NCBI GenBank assembly: GCA_015075645.1
Contig: JABTUF010000002.1
Span: 620,001-684,000 of the forward strand
Reading direction: 5' to 3'
Origin: Burkholderiales bacterium
GTDB taxonomy: Bacteria > Pseudomonadota > Gammaproteobacteria > Burkholderiales > Casimicrobiaceae
Length of the DNA stretch: 64,000 bases
The translations under genes and the position numbers were made by a program. This document shows positions 41,187 to 51,358 of the stretch, piece by piece (the stretch's first letter is position 1; every line of letters begins with the position of its first letter). The notes under the pieces are model-generated. The model was not told where the DNA came from. It did not search any database and saw nothing but the letters and a program-made list of their open reading frames with translations.

Positions 41187-41937
41187 CAGCGCGCGTACGC
41201 GCCTGCGCCGGCTCGGCTTCTACGGCCTGCTCGCTCAGGCCGACACGCTGCTCGCCGAGCCATGGCTCGCCCGCGTGCTCGAGATCGAAGACACCGAACG
41301 CGCCCGCCGCTCGCTCAAGCGCCGCCTCGATAACGCGCGCCTGGGCGCCTTCAAACCCCTCGCCGACTTCGACTGGAGCTGGCCCAGCAAATGCGACCGC
41401 AGCGCCATCGAAGAGCTGTTCGCGCTCGGCTTCCTCGCCGAGGCCGCCAATGTCGTGCTTATCGGCCCCAACGGCTTGGGCAAGACCCTGCTGCTCAAAA
41501 ACCTCGCCCACCAGGCGATCCTGCACGGCCACAGCGCGCGCTTCACGCTCGCCTCCGACATGCTGCACGATCTCGCCGCCCAGGACTCCACCGTGGCCCT
41601 GGCCCGCCGGCTGCGCCGCTACACCCGCTGCACCCTGCTGGCCATCGACGAGGTCGGCTACCTCTCCTACGACGCGCGCTATGCCGATCTCTTGTTCGAG
41701 GTCATCACCCGCCGCTACGAGCTGCAGCGCCCCATCGCCTTGAGCACCAACAAAGCCTTCGGCGAATGGAACCAGGTGTTTCCCAACGCCGCCTGCGTCG
41801 TAGCGCTGGTCGACCGGCTGCTGCATCGCGCCGAAATCATCGCCCTCGACGGCAAGAGCTATCGCTTCAAGGAAGCACAGGAGCGTGCCGCGCGCAAGTC
41901 GAAGGCGCGCGCCACCGACCGCCGCCCATCGACGTGA
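41155..41937 (+). CDS. istB: IS21 transposition ATPase IstB
   Basis: 260 aa AAA+ protein. Walker [21 protein letters not shown] (about residue 100), Walker [15 protein letters not shown], sensor [43 protein letters not shown]. Regulates IstA on DNA. Coding overlaps the end of istA. Complete. Confidence 0.95.
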   Translation: MSPTPATLSLDSARTRLRRLGFYGLLAQADTLLAEPWLARVLEIEDTERARRSLKRRLDNARLGAFKPLADFDWSWPSKCDRSAIEELFALGFLAEAANVVLIGPNGLGKTLLLKNLAHQAILHGHSARFTLASDMLHDLAAQDSTVALARRLRRYTRCTLLAIDEVGYLSYDARYADLLFEVITRRYELQRPIALSTNKAFGEWNQVFPNAACVVALVDRLLHRAEIIALDGKSYRFKEAQERAARKSKARATDRRPST

Positions 41938-41942
41938 TCGCC

Positions 41943-42137
41943 ATGCTGCAACCCAACGACTTGCCGCTGGTCTGTCTGCCCCTCGAACTGCCGCCCGAAG
42001 CGGCGGCTGAACTGATCGCTTTCCTGCGCGAACTCACCGAGGCCCTCGAACGCCACTACGCCGCTGAACTCAAGCGCCATTACGACGACATCGCCAGCGC
42101 GCGTCGCCAAGCTGCGCCCAACGCCTCCCCGTTCTGA
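41943..42137 (+). CDS. Small ORF after istB
   Basis: 64 aa: MLQPNDLPLVCLPLELPPEAAAELIAFLRELTEALERHY, then a helical charged end. ATG 6 bp after the istB stop, same direction, within the element. Function unknown; the helix-forming composition suggests an oligomerising accessory protein. Confidence 0.6.
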   Translation: MLQPNDLPLVCLPLELPPEAAAELIAFLRELTEALERHYAAELKRHYDDIASARRQAAPNASPF

Positions 42138-42256
42138 TCGACTGCATCAGCTCATCCGGTGCCGCTGCGCGGCGGCCGCTCTATTCATGCCGCGTTGGAC
42201 CAAACCGCGTCACATCCCCAGAATGACGCGCTTCTGAAACCCCGCCAACACTCCGT

Positions 42257-43335
42257 CCAGCGTGGATGCCTGCGTCCAGGGACTGGTGCGCGAACTCGGG
42301 CGCGCGCCTGCTGCGCACCTGCAGCCCGAGTGGTTTCGCCGGCGGCGCCCGCGAGAAGGTCGACGCGCGCAGCCTGTGTCTCGCGCGCGAGATACTGGCA
42401 CCTCGGGCTCGCTGACTTCGCCCTACGGATGCAGGCGCTGGCAGCGACCAAACGGTCTCGCTGCCCGCGCCGCGAGGACCAGAAGCGCGCGATCCTGCCC
42501 GCCACCGCGCCTCGCACGCGCATCGGCGCCTGTCGCGCTGTCGGACGACGTCCGGATCCGACGGTGCGGCCATCGCGACCACCGCGAGCGCCCGGTTGCG
42601 CCCCGAGGCTATCGGAGGATCGGGCGGCACCAAGGCGGATCGCCGAACGCGGGATCGCCTCCCCAGTACGTGGTGCTCGCGCGGACCGCGACGGAGAACG
42701 ACCCGCGGGCGTCCGCGTTCGTGGTGGACGCCGACACCGGCGCCTCGACGGCAGCCGAGCGGATCGACGTGATCGCGCCGCATCCGCTGGGGCTCTGCTG
42801 CTCGCCGACTGCCGCGTCGGTTCCGACGCCCTGCTCGGCGAGCCGGGACAGGGATTCAAGATCGCGATGGCCACGCCGACGTCATGCGCACGACCGTGGG
42901 CGCACGGCGCAGGCGGTCGCCCGCCGCGCCGATTCTCCGAGGCTCGTACGCGCGCCCGCAAGCGCAAGATGTTCGGCCGGACGCTCTTCGATCATGCAGA
43001 TCACCCAGGCCAGGCTGGGCAAGATGAAGGTCGCGATCGACGCGTCGGCGCTCCTCGTCTATCGGGCGGCCTGGACCCGCGACGTGCTCGGCGCGCGCGT
43101 GACGCGCGAGGCCTCGATGGCGAAGCTCCATGCCACCGAGGCGGCGCAGCAGGTCATCGACGCGGCGGTGCAGATCTTCGGCGGGCTCGGCGTCGTGCGG
43201 GGCATGCCGGTCGAGCGGCTCTACCGCGAGATCCGCGCGCTGCGCATCTACGAGGGCGCGAGCGAGGTATTGAAGCTCGTGATCGCCGAGCGGTCGATCG
43301 ACGCACTGCGCGAGCGGCCCCGGCGCGCGTCCTGA
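42257..43335 (+). pseudogene. Acyl-CoA dehydrogenase, 3' part, with several frameshifts
   Basis: After the element: SSVDACVQGLVRELGRAPAAHLQPEWF, then fragments in different frames recognisable as acyl-CoA dehydrogenase: LGLADFALRMQALA, YVVLARTATENDPRASAFVVDA, LLLADCRVGSDALLGEPGQGFKIAMAT, RKRKMFGRTLFDH, and a clean C-terminus ([26 protein letters not shown], then [32 protein letters not shown]). At least three frame changes show decay beyond the insertion. Confidence 0.85.
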
Positions 43336-43353
43336 GGGCGTTCGATCAGATTC

Positions 43354-44361
43354 CTAGCAGGGACACCGGACGGCGTGGTCCTTCGAGAGCCATACCAGCT
43401 GTGACACTTCCTGCCTGCAATCGTCCTTCTTCTTCGGACACCTTGCATAGAACCTGCAGCCTGAGGGCAGCCGGATGGGGCTCGGCACGTCGCCGGTGAG
43501 GAGGACGCGATCCCGTTTCAGCGCGGGGTCGGGAACCGGCACCGCGGAGAAGAGCGCCTCGGTGTAGGGGTGCAGGGGATTCGAATACAGCTCCTTCTTC
43601 GACGCGATCTCCATGATCTGCCCGAGATACATGACCGCGACACGGTCGGAAATGTGCTCGACGACGCTGAGGTCATGGGAGATGAAGAGATAGGCGAGCT
43701 GGAATTCCTTCTGCAGATCCTCCAGCAGATTGATCACCTGGGCCTGGATCGACACGTCCAGCGCGGACACCGGCTCATCCGCGATGATCAGCTTCGGATT
43801 CATCGCGAGGGCCCGGGCAATGGCGATCCTCTGCCGCTGCCCGCTCGAGAACTCGTGCGGATATCTCGTCGCATGCTCCGCTCGCAGTCCCACTTTCTCC
43901 AGCAGGTAGGCGACCCGTTCCCGACGCTCCCGCTTCGTGTAGAGGTTGTGGATCTCGAGCGGCTCGCCGACGATCCGCTCCGTGGTCATCCGGCTGTTCA
44001 GCGACGCATAGGGATTCTGGAAGATGATCTGCATCTCCCTGCGCAGCAGGCGCAGCTCGGCCTCGTCCAGCCGCGTCACCTCCTTGTCCTCGAACCAGAC
44101 GCTTCCCGAGGTCGGCTCGATCAGCCTGAGGATCGTCATGCCGGCGGTCGACTTCCCGCAGCCCGATTCCCCGACGATTCCGAGCGTCTCCCCCTTCCTG
44201 ATCTCGAAGGAGAGGTCGTCGACGGCATGGACCTTTTCCGTCGTCCTGCCGAAGAAGCCCCTGGCGACCGGGAAGTGCTTCGTCAATCCGGAAACCCTGA
44301 GCAGCGCGTTCTCCTGCCCGGCCGCATCCGGCGTCGACGCTAGTTCGTGACTTGCCAGCAT
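43354..44361 (-). CDS. dppF: Dipeptide/oligopeptide ABC transporter ATPase (DppF)
   Basis: 335 aa. Walker [11 protein letters not shown]-loop [15 protein letters not shown], signature [15 protein letters not shown], Walker [19 protein letters not shown], switch HDLSVVEH. The end has an oligopeptide-transporter C-terminal domain with [17 protein letters not shown] (iron-sulphur-like Cys set typical of DppD/F). Strong GGAGG ribosome site before ATG 44361. Overlaps dppD by 22 bp. Last gene of the flavoprotein/peptide operon. Confidence 0.93.
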   Translation of the reverse strand: MLASHELASTPDAAGQENALLRVSGLTKHFPVARGFFGRTTEKVHAVDDLSFEIRKGETLGIVGESGCGKSTAGMTILRLIEPTSGSVWFEDKEVTRLDEAELRLLRREMQIIFQNPYASLNSRMTTERIVGEPLEIHNLYTKRERRERVAYLLEKVGLRAEHATRYPHEFSSGQRQRIAIARALAMNPKLIIADEPVSALDVSIQAQVINLLEDLQKEFQLAYLFISHDLSVVEHISDRVAVMYLGQIMEIASKKELYSNPLHPYTEALFSAVPVPDPALKRDRVLLTGDVPSPIRLPSGCRFYARCPKKKDDCRQEVSQLVWLSKDHAVRCPC

Positions 44362-45332
44362 CGCACTCTCCTCCCTTCCCGTTCCAGGAGCGGGGGTTCC
44401 CGCTCCCTGCAGATCGCGCTCGCTTCCGCGCATCGCGTCGAGAAATGGCAGCCGCGGGGCAGGTCCATGAGGTTCGGAACGACCCCCGGGATGGCCTGGA
44501 GCCGCTCCCTGCCGCCGGCTTGGTCGTACCGCGGCAGCGATCTCAGGAGGCCCCTCGTGTAGGGGTGCAACGGATGCTTGAACAGATCCTCGACGCTCGC
44601 CTCCTCGACGATCTTCCCGGCATACATGACGATGACGCGCTGGCACACCTCGGCGACCGCGGCGAGGTTGTGGGAGATGAACAGGATGGCCATCCTGTAC
44701 TGCTCCTTCATCGAGCACATCAACGCCAGGATCTGGGCCTGGATGGTCACGTCGAGCGCGGTCGTCGGTTCGTCCGCGATCAGCAACTTCGGCCTGCAGC
44801 AGAGCGCCATCGCGATGATCACTCTCTGGCGCATGCCTCCGGAGAGGTGGTGGGGGTACTCATGGATGCGCTTTTCCGGACTCGGAATGCCGACGACGTC
44901 CAGCATGTCGGCGGCGCGCTTCATCGCCTGCTCCTTGCCCAGCCCTTCGCGCAGGACGAAGATCTCCGCGATCTGCTCGCCGATCGTGAGCACCGGATTG
45001 AGGCTCGTCATCGGATCCTGCAGGATCATCGAGATCTCGTTGCCTCGGATCCTGCGCATGTCCTCGCTCCCGAGGGAGAGGAGGTCCCTGCCGCCGAAGA
45101 GGATCTTTCCGCCCACGGTCCTTCCGGGGGGCGTCCGGACGAGCCCCATGATGGACAGCGACGTCACGCTCTTCCCCGACCCGGATTCTCCGACCAATCC
45201 GACCGTCTCGCCCTGATCGACGTGAAACGACACGCCGTCGATCGCCGGGACCACGCCGTTGTCCAGGAAGAAATAGGTCTTCAGGTCGACCACGTCCAGC
45301 AGCCGTCCTTGCGCGCGATCCATCGCTTGCAT
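44340..45332 (-). CDS. dppD: Dipeptide/oligopeptide ABC transporter ATPase (DppD)
   Basis: 330 aa. Walker [40 protein letters not shown], signature [15 protein letters not shown], Walker [20 protein letters not shown]-terminal cysteine region [17 protein letters not shown] 2 bp after the dppC stop. Confidence 0.93.
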   Translation of the reverse strand: MQAMDRAQGRLLDVVDLKTYFFLDNGVVPAIDGVSFHVDQGETVGLVGESGSGKSVTSLSIMGLVRTPPGRTVGGKILFGGRDLLSLGSEDMRRIRGNEISMILQDPMTSLNPVLTIGEQIAEIFVLREGLGKEQAMKRAADMLDVVGIPSPEKRIHEYPHHLSGGMRQRVIIAMALCCRPKLLIADEPTTALDVTIQAQILALMCSMKEQYRMAILFISHNLAAVAEVCQRVIVMYAGKIVEEASVEDLFKHPLHPYTRGLLRSLPRYDQAGGRERLQAIPGVVPNLMDLPRGCHFSTRCAEASAICREREPPLLEREGRRVRCWQVTN

Positions 45333-45334
45333 GA

Positions 45335-46396
45335 TCAGGAACGTCCCCGCATGTGAGGATCGAGGACGTCCCGAAGGCCATCTCCCAGGAGGTTGAGACC
45401 GAGGACGGTGATCAGGATGGCGAGCCCCGGAAAGACGGATAGCCAGGGCGCTGCGTGCATGTAGCTTCTTCCTTCGGCCAGCATCGTGCCCCAGGTCGGC
45501 ACCGACGGCGGCACCCCGAGGCCGAGGAAGCTCAGGCTCGATTCCTGGATGATCACCAGCGCGATCTCGAACGTGCCCAGCACGATCAGCGTCGGCATCG
45601 TGTACGGGATGATGTGCCTGAAGATGATGTACATGTCCGTTCCCCCGAGCGCCCTCGCCGCGATCACGTGGTCTCTCGTCTTCAGGCTCAACACCTCGCC
45701 CCGCACCAACCGGCAGAACTGCACCCATCGGCTCAGGATCAGGGCCACGATGATGTTGACGAGCCCTTCGCCGAGGAATGCCATGATGACGATGGCCAGC
45801 AGGAGGAACGGGAACGCGAGGAAGACCTCCACGATCTTCATGATGAATTCGTCGATGTAGCGACCGAAGTAGCCTGAAATCGCCCCGAGGACGATGCCGA
45901 TCGCGGCGGCGAACAGCACGCTGACGATGCCGACCAGCAAGGACACCCTCGAGCCGTAGATGATGCGGCTCAGCAGATCCCGGCCGAGATTGTCCGTGCC
46001 GAGGAGGTGCGCCGCCTGCCCTCCGTCGAGGAAGAACGGCGGCAGGAGCTTCACCTCGAGATTCTGGGCTCCCGGATCGAACGGGGCGAGGAGCGGAGCG
46101 AAGAGGCTCATGACGATCAAGAGCGCGAACACGAGCCCGCCGATGTGAAGCTTCAGGTACTTCTTGCGGAACACGCGTCTCGCGCGCTGCGCGGCCCCGC
46201 GCCCGAACCCCTGCCGCCGGGCACGCGACTCGGCCGGGACGGCGGACCCGCGGCCGACGTCGGCGGCACCGCCGCGCGCCCTTGCGTCTCCGGCCGTCAA
46301 CTCGTCCTGACCGTCTCGCGCGACCGCGACGACGCCGGCCAGCGCCGCCGCGTGGGGCCGCAAGCCGCCGGACATTCGGGCCGCTTCGTTCTTCAC
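45335..46396 (-). CDS. dppC: Peptide ABC transporter permease (DppC)
   Basis: 353 aa, about six helices. [33 protein letters not shown] and the EAA-like loop [30 protein letters not shown] are DppC hallmarks. The GTG start (46396) overlaps the dppB stop (GTGA). The first 65 residues are an unusually long Ala/Gly/Arg-rich cytoplasmic extension before [19 protein letters not shown]; a shorter true start is possible. Confidence 0.9.
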   Translation of the reverse strand: MKNEAARMSGGLRPHAAALAGVVAVARDGQDELTAGDARARGGAADVGRGSAVPAESRARRQGFGRGAAQRARRVFRKKYLKLHIGGLVFALLIVMSLFAPLLAPFDPGAQNLEVKLLPPFFLDGGQAAHLLGTDNLGRDLLSRIIYGSRVSLLVGIVSVLFAAAIGIVLGAISGYFGRYIDEFIMKIVEVFLAFPFLLLAIVIMAFLGEGLVNIIVALILSRWVQFCRLVRGEVLSLKTRDHVIAARALGGTDMYIIFRHIIPYTMPTLIVLGTFEIALVIIQESSLSFLGLGVPPSVPTWGTMLAEGRSYMHAAPWLSVFPGLAILITVLGLNLLGDGLRDVLDPHMRGRS

Positions 46397-47385
46397 ACTC
46401 TCACCCGGGGGTCGACCCAGACATAGAGTACGTCCACGATCAGGTTCACCGCGACATAGATGAGCGCGAAGAGAAGCACGATGAACTGCACCACGCGGTA
46501 GTCGCGGTAGCTGATGGCCTGGATCAGCAGGCTTCCCATGCCGGGCCAGGAGAAGACGGTCTCGACGATGATCGAACCGGCCATGAGCGTGCCGAGCTGG
46601 ATGCCGAGGATCGTGACGATCGTGCAGAGCGAGTTCCGCATGCAGTGCTTCCAGATCACCGTCCGCTCCGACAGACCCTTGATCCTGGCCATGGTGACGT
46701 AGTCCTGCCGCAGCACGTCGAGCATGCTCGATCGCGTGATCCTGGCCGCCATCGCGGCCATGACGATGCCCAGCGTGAAGCTCGGCATGACGATGTGCCT
46801 CGCGGCATCGACGAACGCCTTGCCGTTCAGCGTCAACAGGCTGTCGACGAGGTAGAGCCCCGTCACCGATTTCAGCTCGACGCCGTAGGAGAGCCTGCCG
46901 CTCACCGGCAGGAGATTGAGGTCCCCGCCCAGCAGGATGATCAGCATGATGCCGAGCCAGAACGGGGGAATGGACGTGCCGACCAGGGCGAGGCCCATGA
47001 ACGAGTGGTCCCACAGCGAGTTGTGGCGAATCGCGCTGAAGATGCCGATGGGGATCGCCACGACGGTCGAGATGAGGAGGCTCAGGACGGCCAGTTCGAT
47101 CGTGGCGGGCATCCGTTCCAGGACGACCCTCGAAACGGGCTCCGCATACTTGTACGACTGACCGAAGTCTCCCTGGACGGCCCTCCTCAGGAACTCCCAG
47201 TACTGCATCGGAATGGAGCGGTCCAACCCCCATTCCCGGGTGATCCGCTCGATCTCCTCCTGCGATCCGCCGTCGGGCACGAGCATCGATACGGGGTCTC
47301 CCGGCGCCAGGCGCAGGACCACGAAGACGATCAGCGAGACCCCGAGAAGGACCGGCAGGATGCCGATCAGCCTGCGCTTGATCAT
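46393..47385 (-). CDS. dppB: Peptide ABC transporter permease (DppB)
   Basis: 330 aa. [32 protein letters not shown] is the DppB first helix. [26 protein letters not shown] and the EAA-like loop [27 protein letters not shown] follow. Six helices. Partner of DppC; 85 bp after dppA. Confidence 0.93.
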   Translation of the reverse strand: MIKRRLIGILPVLLGVSLIVFVVLRLAPGDPVSMLVPDGGSQEEIERITREWGLDRSIPMQYWEFLRRAVQGDFGQSYKYAEPVSRVVLERMPATIELAVLSLLISTVVAIPIGIFSAIRHNSLWDHSFMGLALVGTSIPPFWLGIMLIILLGGDLNLLPVSGRLSYGVELKSVTGLYLVDSLLTLNGKAFVDAARHIVMPSFTLGIVMAAMAARITRSSMLDVLRQDYVTMARIKGLSERTVIWKHCMRNSLCTIVTILGIQLGTLMAGSIIVETVFSWPGMGSLLIQAISYRDYRVVQFIVLLFALIYVAVNLIVDVLYVWVDPRVRV

Positions 47386-47470
47386 GCGTGACAGGTGCCC
47401 GGGAACCGTGAATCGCCGGAGAGGGCCGGGCCGCGCGCGGCGACGCGCGGCCGGACGCCCGAATGCGCGC

Positions 47471-48976
47471 TCACTTCAGTTCCGCGCGGTGAAAGTACAT
47501 CTCCTCGTTCGGATTCGGCTTCCACTGCAGGCGCTCGTTGACGCCATAGAGGTCGATGGGATGCCACAGCGTGAGGATCGGCACCATGTCGTCGTGCACG
47601 TAGGCGTTGATCTGGCGCAGGTACCTGTCCCGCTCCGCATCGGTGGCGCTCGTGCGCATCGCTCTCAGCAGTTCATCGAACTTCGGATCGGAGATGCCGA
47701 TCCTGGGGGTCACGCCGGTCTCGTAGTAGAGGGCCAGGAACAGCTCCGGATCCTCCTCGTTGAACGCGCCGGTCAGGAACATGCCGAACTTCCCCTTGGT
47801 CACGCCGGACCAATGGACGCTGTGTTCCTCGATCGCGAGCTTGGCCCGGATGCCGACCTTGGCGAGCTGATCGACCAGCACCTGGGTGAACTCCCGGTCC
47901 TTCACGTAGCGGCCGACGCTGGTGTTGAAGACCACGTCGAAGCCGTTGGGGTATCCCGCCTGAGCCAGGAGTTCCTTCGCCTTCTGAGGGTTGTAGGCAT
48001 AGGCCTTGAGATTGGGGTCGTACCCCAGCTGCTGCGGGCCGGACGGCCCGATGGCGCGAACCGCCATGCCATCGAGGACGTTCTTGATGATGTAATCGAC
48101 GTCGACCGCATGGTTCACGGCCTTCCGGACCTGCACGTTCCTGAAAGGCTCGGCCCTCGGCGACAGGCCGACGATGAGCTGCCTCAGCGCCCGGATCTTC
48201 TCGACCCGCACGCTGTCCTTCTTGTCCAGTCGCGCGAGGTCATGCGGCGGAATCGCGGTCGCCACGTCGATCTGGCCGGCCTCGAGCGCGGTCACTCTCG
48301 CGGCGTCTTCCGGAATCGGCCGCCAGATGACCTTGTCCAGTTTCGCCGGCGTGCCCCAGTAGTTCCTGGCTCGGGCGACCACGAAGTGGCTTCCCTTCTT
48401 CCACTCGACGAACTCGAACGGCCCGGTTCCGATGGGATGGCTGGTGATGTCGGCTCCGTATTTCTCGTAGGCTTTCTGGCTCACGATCACGATGTGCTTC
48501 AGCCGCGCGAGCAGATTCCCGAACGGAGCGGGAGTGGTCACCTTGACCGTCTGGTCGTCGACGACATCGACGCTCTTGATGACGTTCTTGAGGATGACGG
48601 CCTGGATGCCCTTCATCGCCGTGTCCAGCGAGAACTTGACGTCGCGGGCCGTCAGCTCCGTTCCGTCATGGAATTTCACGCCCTTCCGGATCTTGAAGAC
48701 GTAGTCCGTCCCCTGCCGGGTCCATGATTCCGCGAGTACGCCGTAGTACTCCTTCTTGTCGAAATCGAAGAGGATCAACGGCTCCATGATGTGCTTCCAC
48801 ATGGCGAACGTGATCGTGTTGATGTCGCCATAGGGATTCAACGAGCTGATGTCGATGGTCTGGCCGACCGTGACGACCTTCTCCTTCGCCTGCGCGTGGG
48901 CCGCGCCGATGCCGGCCGCGAACATGCCCAGTGCGAGGAGTACGGGAAGGACACCCAGTTTCGATCTGCGGTTCAT
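47471..48976 (-). CDS. dppA: Peptide ABC transporter substrate-binding protein (DppA/OppA family)
   Basis: 501 aa. Signal peptide LPVLLALGMFAAGIGAAHAQ. SBP_bac_5 domain: SLNPYGDINTITFAMWKHIMEPLILFD, YVFKIRKGVKFHDGTELTARDVKFSLD, IGTGPFEFVEWKKGSHFVVARARNYWG. These proteins bind peptides but also nickel, opines or small cyclic ligands, so the actual cargo is open. ATG 48976 has GGAG 5 bases upstream. It lies 99 bp after a ferredoxin gene that belongs to the same unit. Confidence 0.92.
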   Translation of the reverse strand: MNRRSKLGVLPVLLALGMFAAGIGAAHAQAKEKVVTVGQTIDISSLNPYGDINTITFAMWKHIMEPLILFDFDKKEYYGVLAESWTRQGTDYVFKIRKGVKFHDGTELTARDVKFSLDTAMKGIQAVILKNVIKSVDVVDDQTVKVTTPAPFGNLLARLKHIVIVSQKAYEKYGADITSHPIGTGPFEFVEWKKGSHFVVARARNYWGTPAKLDKVIWRPIPEDAARVTALEAGQIDVATAIPPHDLARLDKKDSVRVEKIRALRQLIVGLSPRAEPFRNVQVRKAVNHAVDVDYIIKNVLDGMAVRAIGPSGPQQLGYDPNLKAYAYNPQKAKELLAQAGYPNGFDVVFNTSVGRYVKDREFTQVLVDQLAKVGIRAKLAIEEHSVHWSGVTKGKFGMFLTGAFNEEDPELFLALYYETGVTPRIGISDPKFDELLRAMRTSATDAERDRYLRQINAYVHDDMVPILTLWHPIDLYGVNERLQWKPNPNEEMYFHRAELK

Positions 48977-49075
48977 GACGGCTCCGTTTCGCGTGCTCAT
49001 GCGCTTGGTGGGTCCGGGGGCAGACTCATCGACTTCCTGCCGATCCCTCAGGGAGATCGCGGCCGGCTCCGCGAC

Positions 49076-49327
49076 TCAAGGGGACTTCTTGCCTCCGATG
49101 TTCGCCAGGAACCGCTTGTTGGTGTCGTTCCAGCATTGCGGAGGCAGCGTGTGCAGCATGGCATCCTCGGGACACTCCAGAACGCAGATCCCGCAGTGCC
49201 AGCATTCGTTCTGGCGTGCGATGATCGGAAGGTCCTTCTCCTTGTCCCAGGTGAACACGTCCGCAGGGCATTCCCGGTAGCAGAACTCGCAGCCCCTGCA
49301 GCGGTCGTAGTCGATGTTCACGGACAT
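49076..49327 (-). CDS. 4Fe-4S dicluster ferredoxin, AprB-like
   Basis: 83 aa. CRGCEFCYRECPADVFTWDKEKDLPIIARQNECWHCGICVLECPEDAM: two 4Fe-4S motifs in the arrangement of adenylylsulfate-reductase beta subunits, without their C-terminal tail. ATG at 49327 (ribosome site GGAAG 7 bp upstream) overlaps the end of the flavoprotein gene. Likely its electron-transfer subunit. Confidence 0.88.
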   Translation of the reverse strand: MSVNIDYDRCRGCEFCYRECPADVFTWDKEKDLPIIARQNECWHCGICVLECPEDAMLHTLPPQCWNDTNKRFLANIGGKKSP

Positions 49328-50961
49328 GTGCATTCTTCCTTCAGGTGGGGAAGCTCCTGGGTGGAGAGCGACATCGTTTCGTCCTCTTTGCGGACGACGA
49401 TGAGCTTCTCCCAGTTGGGATCGAGCTCCGGGTAATCGGTTCGGTAGTGCGGCATGATGCCCATGCGCCTCATCCGGGTCTCCTTGCGCATCATCGACGC
49501 CCGGATGTGCATTTCCACCATGTCGAAGATGTTCCGGACTTCCAGGCACCGCATCTGCTCGTGCGGATCGGCCGCCCCCACCCGGTCGAGATGGGCTTCC
49601 TTCAGCTCCTTCAGGACCCGGAGGCCCTCCGTCATCACGCCTTCGTTCTTGAAGTAGCCGACGTAGTCGGTCGGGACGCCACGAACGGCCTCCTCCAGCT
49701 GGATCGGGTTGATGGCGTCCTTCTTCCCCACGAGCCCGTTGACGTACTGATGAATCCGCTCCGCCTGCGCTTCGTCGTACTGCGGTTCGTCCGCCTTCAG
49801 GGCGTACTCGGCGGCGCTCTCTCCGGCGATGTGCCCGGATGACGCCGCCGGCGTGATGCCGCGCGAGAACGCGGTGGACCCGCCGGCCGCGTACAGGCCT
49901 TCCATCGACGCCACGAATCGTTCATCGACCAGGAGGCCGCCCTGGATGGAGGAGGGCACGAGCTGGATCGGTATCAGGTCCTTGCGAATGTCCAGGCCGC
50001 GCTGCTTGAACCACTGCTTGACGATCGGGTACTCGTTGTCCATCTCCCGTTCGTGCATCTGGAGGACGTCCTCCGGCAGGTTCCGGAAATCCCAGTAGAG
50101 GGGGCCCCGGCCCTCGGCGATCTCCTTCGCCATGATGAGCGGCCGCCGGAGGAAATCCTCCTTGCTGTGCAGCAGCTTCTCGCCGTTCTTGTTGAGCAGG
50201 GTCGCCATCTTCTCCATCGGCTTGCATCCCGCGATGCCGCCTCCCGCCCGCACCGCTGCGGGATCCATGAAGATGTATTCCATGTTGGTCAGCTTCGCGC
50301 CGGCCCGGTAGGCCATGGCCTGGGCGTCGCCGGTGTTCGTCGTGGGAAGCCAGGTCAGGAACAGGCCGTCCGGTTCGATGTACTGCCGCCCCGAATCGCC
50401 AGTGCAGAGCACGACCGCCTTCGCCTGGATGGTCGTCGTGTGCCCGTCACGCACGTTGAACGCGACCGCGCCGGTCACGCGCTGGCCATGGGTCAGGAGA
50501 TCCACGCCCATGGTTCTCTCGATGACCTTGACCTTGGTCTTGCGCACCGCCTTGGACAGCTTGACCTTGGTGTCCACGCCACGGTAGGAGATCAGGTAGA
50601 AGTGCCGCTCCGGCATCTTCCAGAAGAAGAAGCTCCCGTCGTCTTCCCGGACTTTCACGCCGAATTTCTCGAAGTCCAGCACCCGGTCGAAGCAGGCCTT
50701 CTCGATCGCGAGGGTGACGTTCGGATCGGAGAGTTCCTTGCGCGAGGCCACGGCGAGTTCCTTGGCCTCCTGGAGGCTCATGGTCTCGGGGCACACGCCG
50801 GTCGAGAGATGGTCCATGCCGGGACCGACCGATCCGCCTCTGCGGATCGTCGACTTGTCCAGCAGTACGACGTCGGCTCCCATCTTGCTGGCGCGCATCG
50901 CCGCAAAGCAGCCCGCAATGCCTCCTCCGATGACGAGCACGTCCGTTTTCACCGTTTCCAT
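49318..50961 (-). CDS. AprA/fumarate-reductase-like FAD flavoprotein
   Basis: 547 aa. FAD-binding VLVIGGGIAGCFAAMRASKMGADVVLLDKS, GGSVGPGMDHLSTG, later GGLLVDERFVASMEGLYAAGGSTAFSRGITPAASSGHIAGESAAEYAL. The C-terminus resembles the helical domain of succinate dehydrogenase/AprA (RCLEVRNIFDMVEMHIRASMMRKETR). Paired with a dicluster ferredoxin it looks like AprA-AprB, but no sulfur genes (sat, aprM/qmo) are near. The peptide-transport genes downstream suggest that an imported compound is its substrate. First gene of the operon; AGGAGA ribosome site. The substrate is unknown. Confidence 0.85.
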   Translation of the reverse strand: METVKTDVLVIGGGIAGCFAAMRASKMGADVVLLDKSTIRRGGSVGPGMDHLSTGVCPETMSLQEAKELAVASRKELSDPNVTLAIEKACFDRVLDFEKFGVKVREDDGSFFFWKMPERHFYLISYRGVDTKVKLSKAVRKTKVKVIERTMGVDLLTHGQRVTGAVAFNVRDGHTTTIQAKAVVLCTGDSGRQYIEPDGLFLTWLPTTNTGDAQAMAYRAGAKLTNMEYIFMDPAAVRAGGGIAGCKPMEKMATLLNKNGEKLLHSKEDFLRRPLIMAKEIAEGRGPLYWDFRNLPEDVLQMHEREMDNEYPIVKQWFKQRGLDIRKDLIPIQLVPSSIQGGLLVDERFVASMEGLYAAGGSTAFSRGITPAASSGHIAGESAAEYALKADEPQYDEAQAERIHQYVNGLVGKKDAINPIQLEEAVRGVPTDYVGYFKNEGVMTEGLRVLKELKEAHLDRVGAADPHEQMRCLEVRNIFDMVEMHIRASMMRKETRMRRMGIMPHYRTDYPELDPNWEKLIVVRKEDETMSLSTQELPHLKEECTCP

Positions 50962-51358
50962 TCCTGATCTCCTGGAGTCACTGCTTTCCCGCCGGAACCC
51001 GCGCAGTCGCGGCGGGTTCGGGCCATCCGGGTCTGCCGACGACGGCCAACCTGCTGCAGGCGCCCGACACGGCACCATCGATTCGAACGGCGTACCCGGG
51101 AGTCTCGTCAGCAGCGCATCGGGCGAACACTCCGGATAGCGCTCCGTCGACACGACTGCCGTTACCGCGTACTCCCCGACCGCGGTGTCGATCGGTCTCT
51201 CGACGGCGTTCCCGGTGCTGCCATGGGAACCCTTGACATGCGGATCCACCTTGATCTATCTGAAGGACGGCTCGACCCGCGAGCGCCTTGTGCTCGGCGT
51301 GACGATCGGCGGCGTCGACATCGAAGAAGCGGGGATTCAGCATCGTCTTGCCATGCCG
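50962..51358. other. Non-coding gap upstream of the flavoprotein/peptide operon
   Basis: 397 bp. It contains an inverted repeat AACCCGC (50996-51002) / GCGGGTT (51012-51018) about 35 bp before the flavoprotein ATG, without a T-run. Between 51185 and 51345 there are open frames on both strands without recognisable similarity. No clear promoter was found. Confidence 0.5.

Larger units (their letters stand above)
38665..42250 (+). mobile_element. IS21-family insertion sequence (3586 bp) with extra ORFs
   Basis: The ends begin TGTTGACGGGG (38665) and, inverted, TGTTGGCGGGG (42250), and continue to resemble each other for about 45 bp. A 12-mer ACATCCCCAGAA occurs in direct orientation near both ends (38711-38722, 42212-42223), like the multiple transposase-binding sites of IS21. 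The flanks ATCCGT (38659-38664) and CTCCGT (42251-42256) look like a target duplication with one mutation. Contains istA, istB and three extra small ORFs. Confidence 0.85.

Noticed and set aside
42159..43499. A complete plus-strand gene after the IS21 element
   Set aside because: Recognisable acyl-CoA dehydrogenase fragments alternate between frames, so it is a decayed gene, not a new one.
49318..50961. Dissimilatory adenylylsulfate reductase AprAB
   Set aside because: No sat, aprM, qmo or dsr genes nearby and operon continues into peptide transport; called only AprA-like.
50996..51018. Hairpin AACCCGC/GCGGGTT as a terminator of the ligase operon
   Set aside because: No T-tract follows on the minus strand; arms are short and GC-rich repeats are common here.
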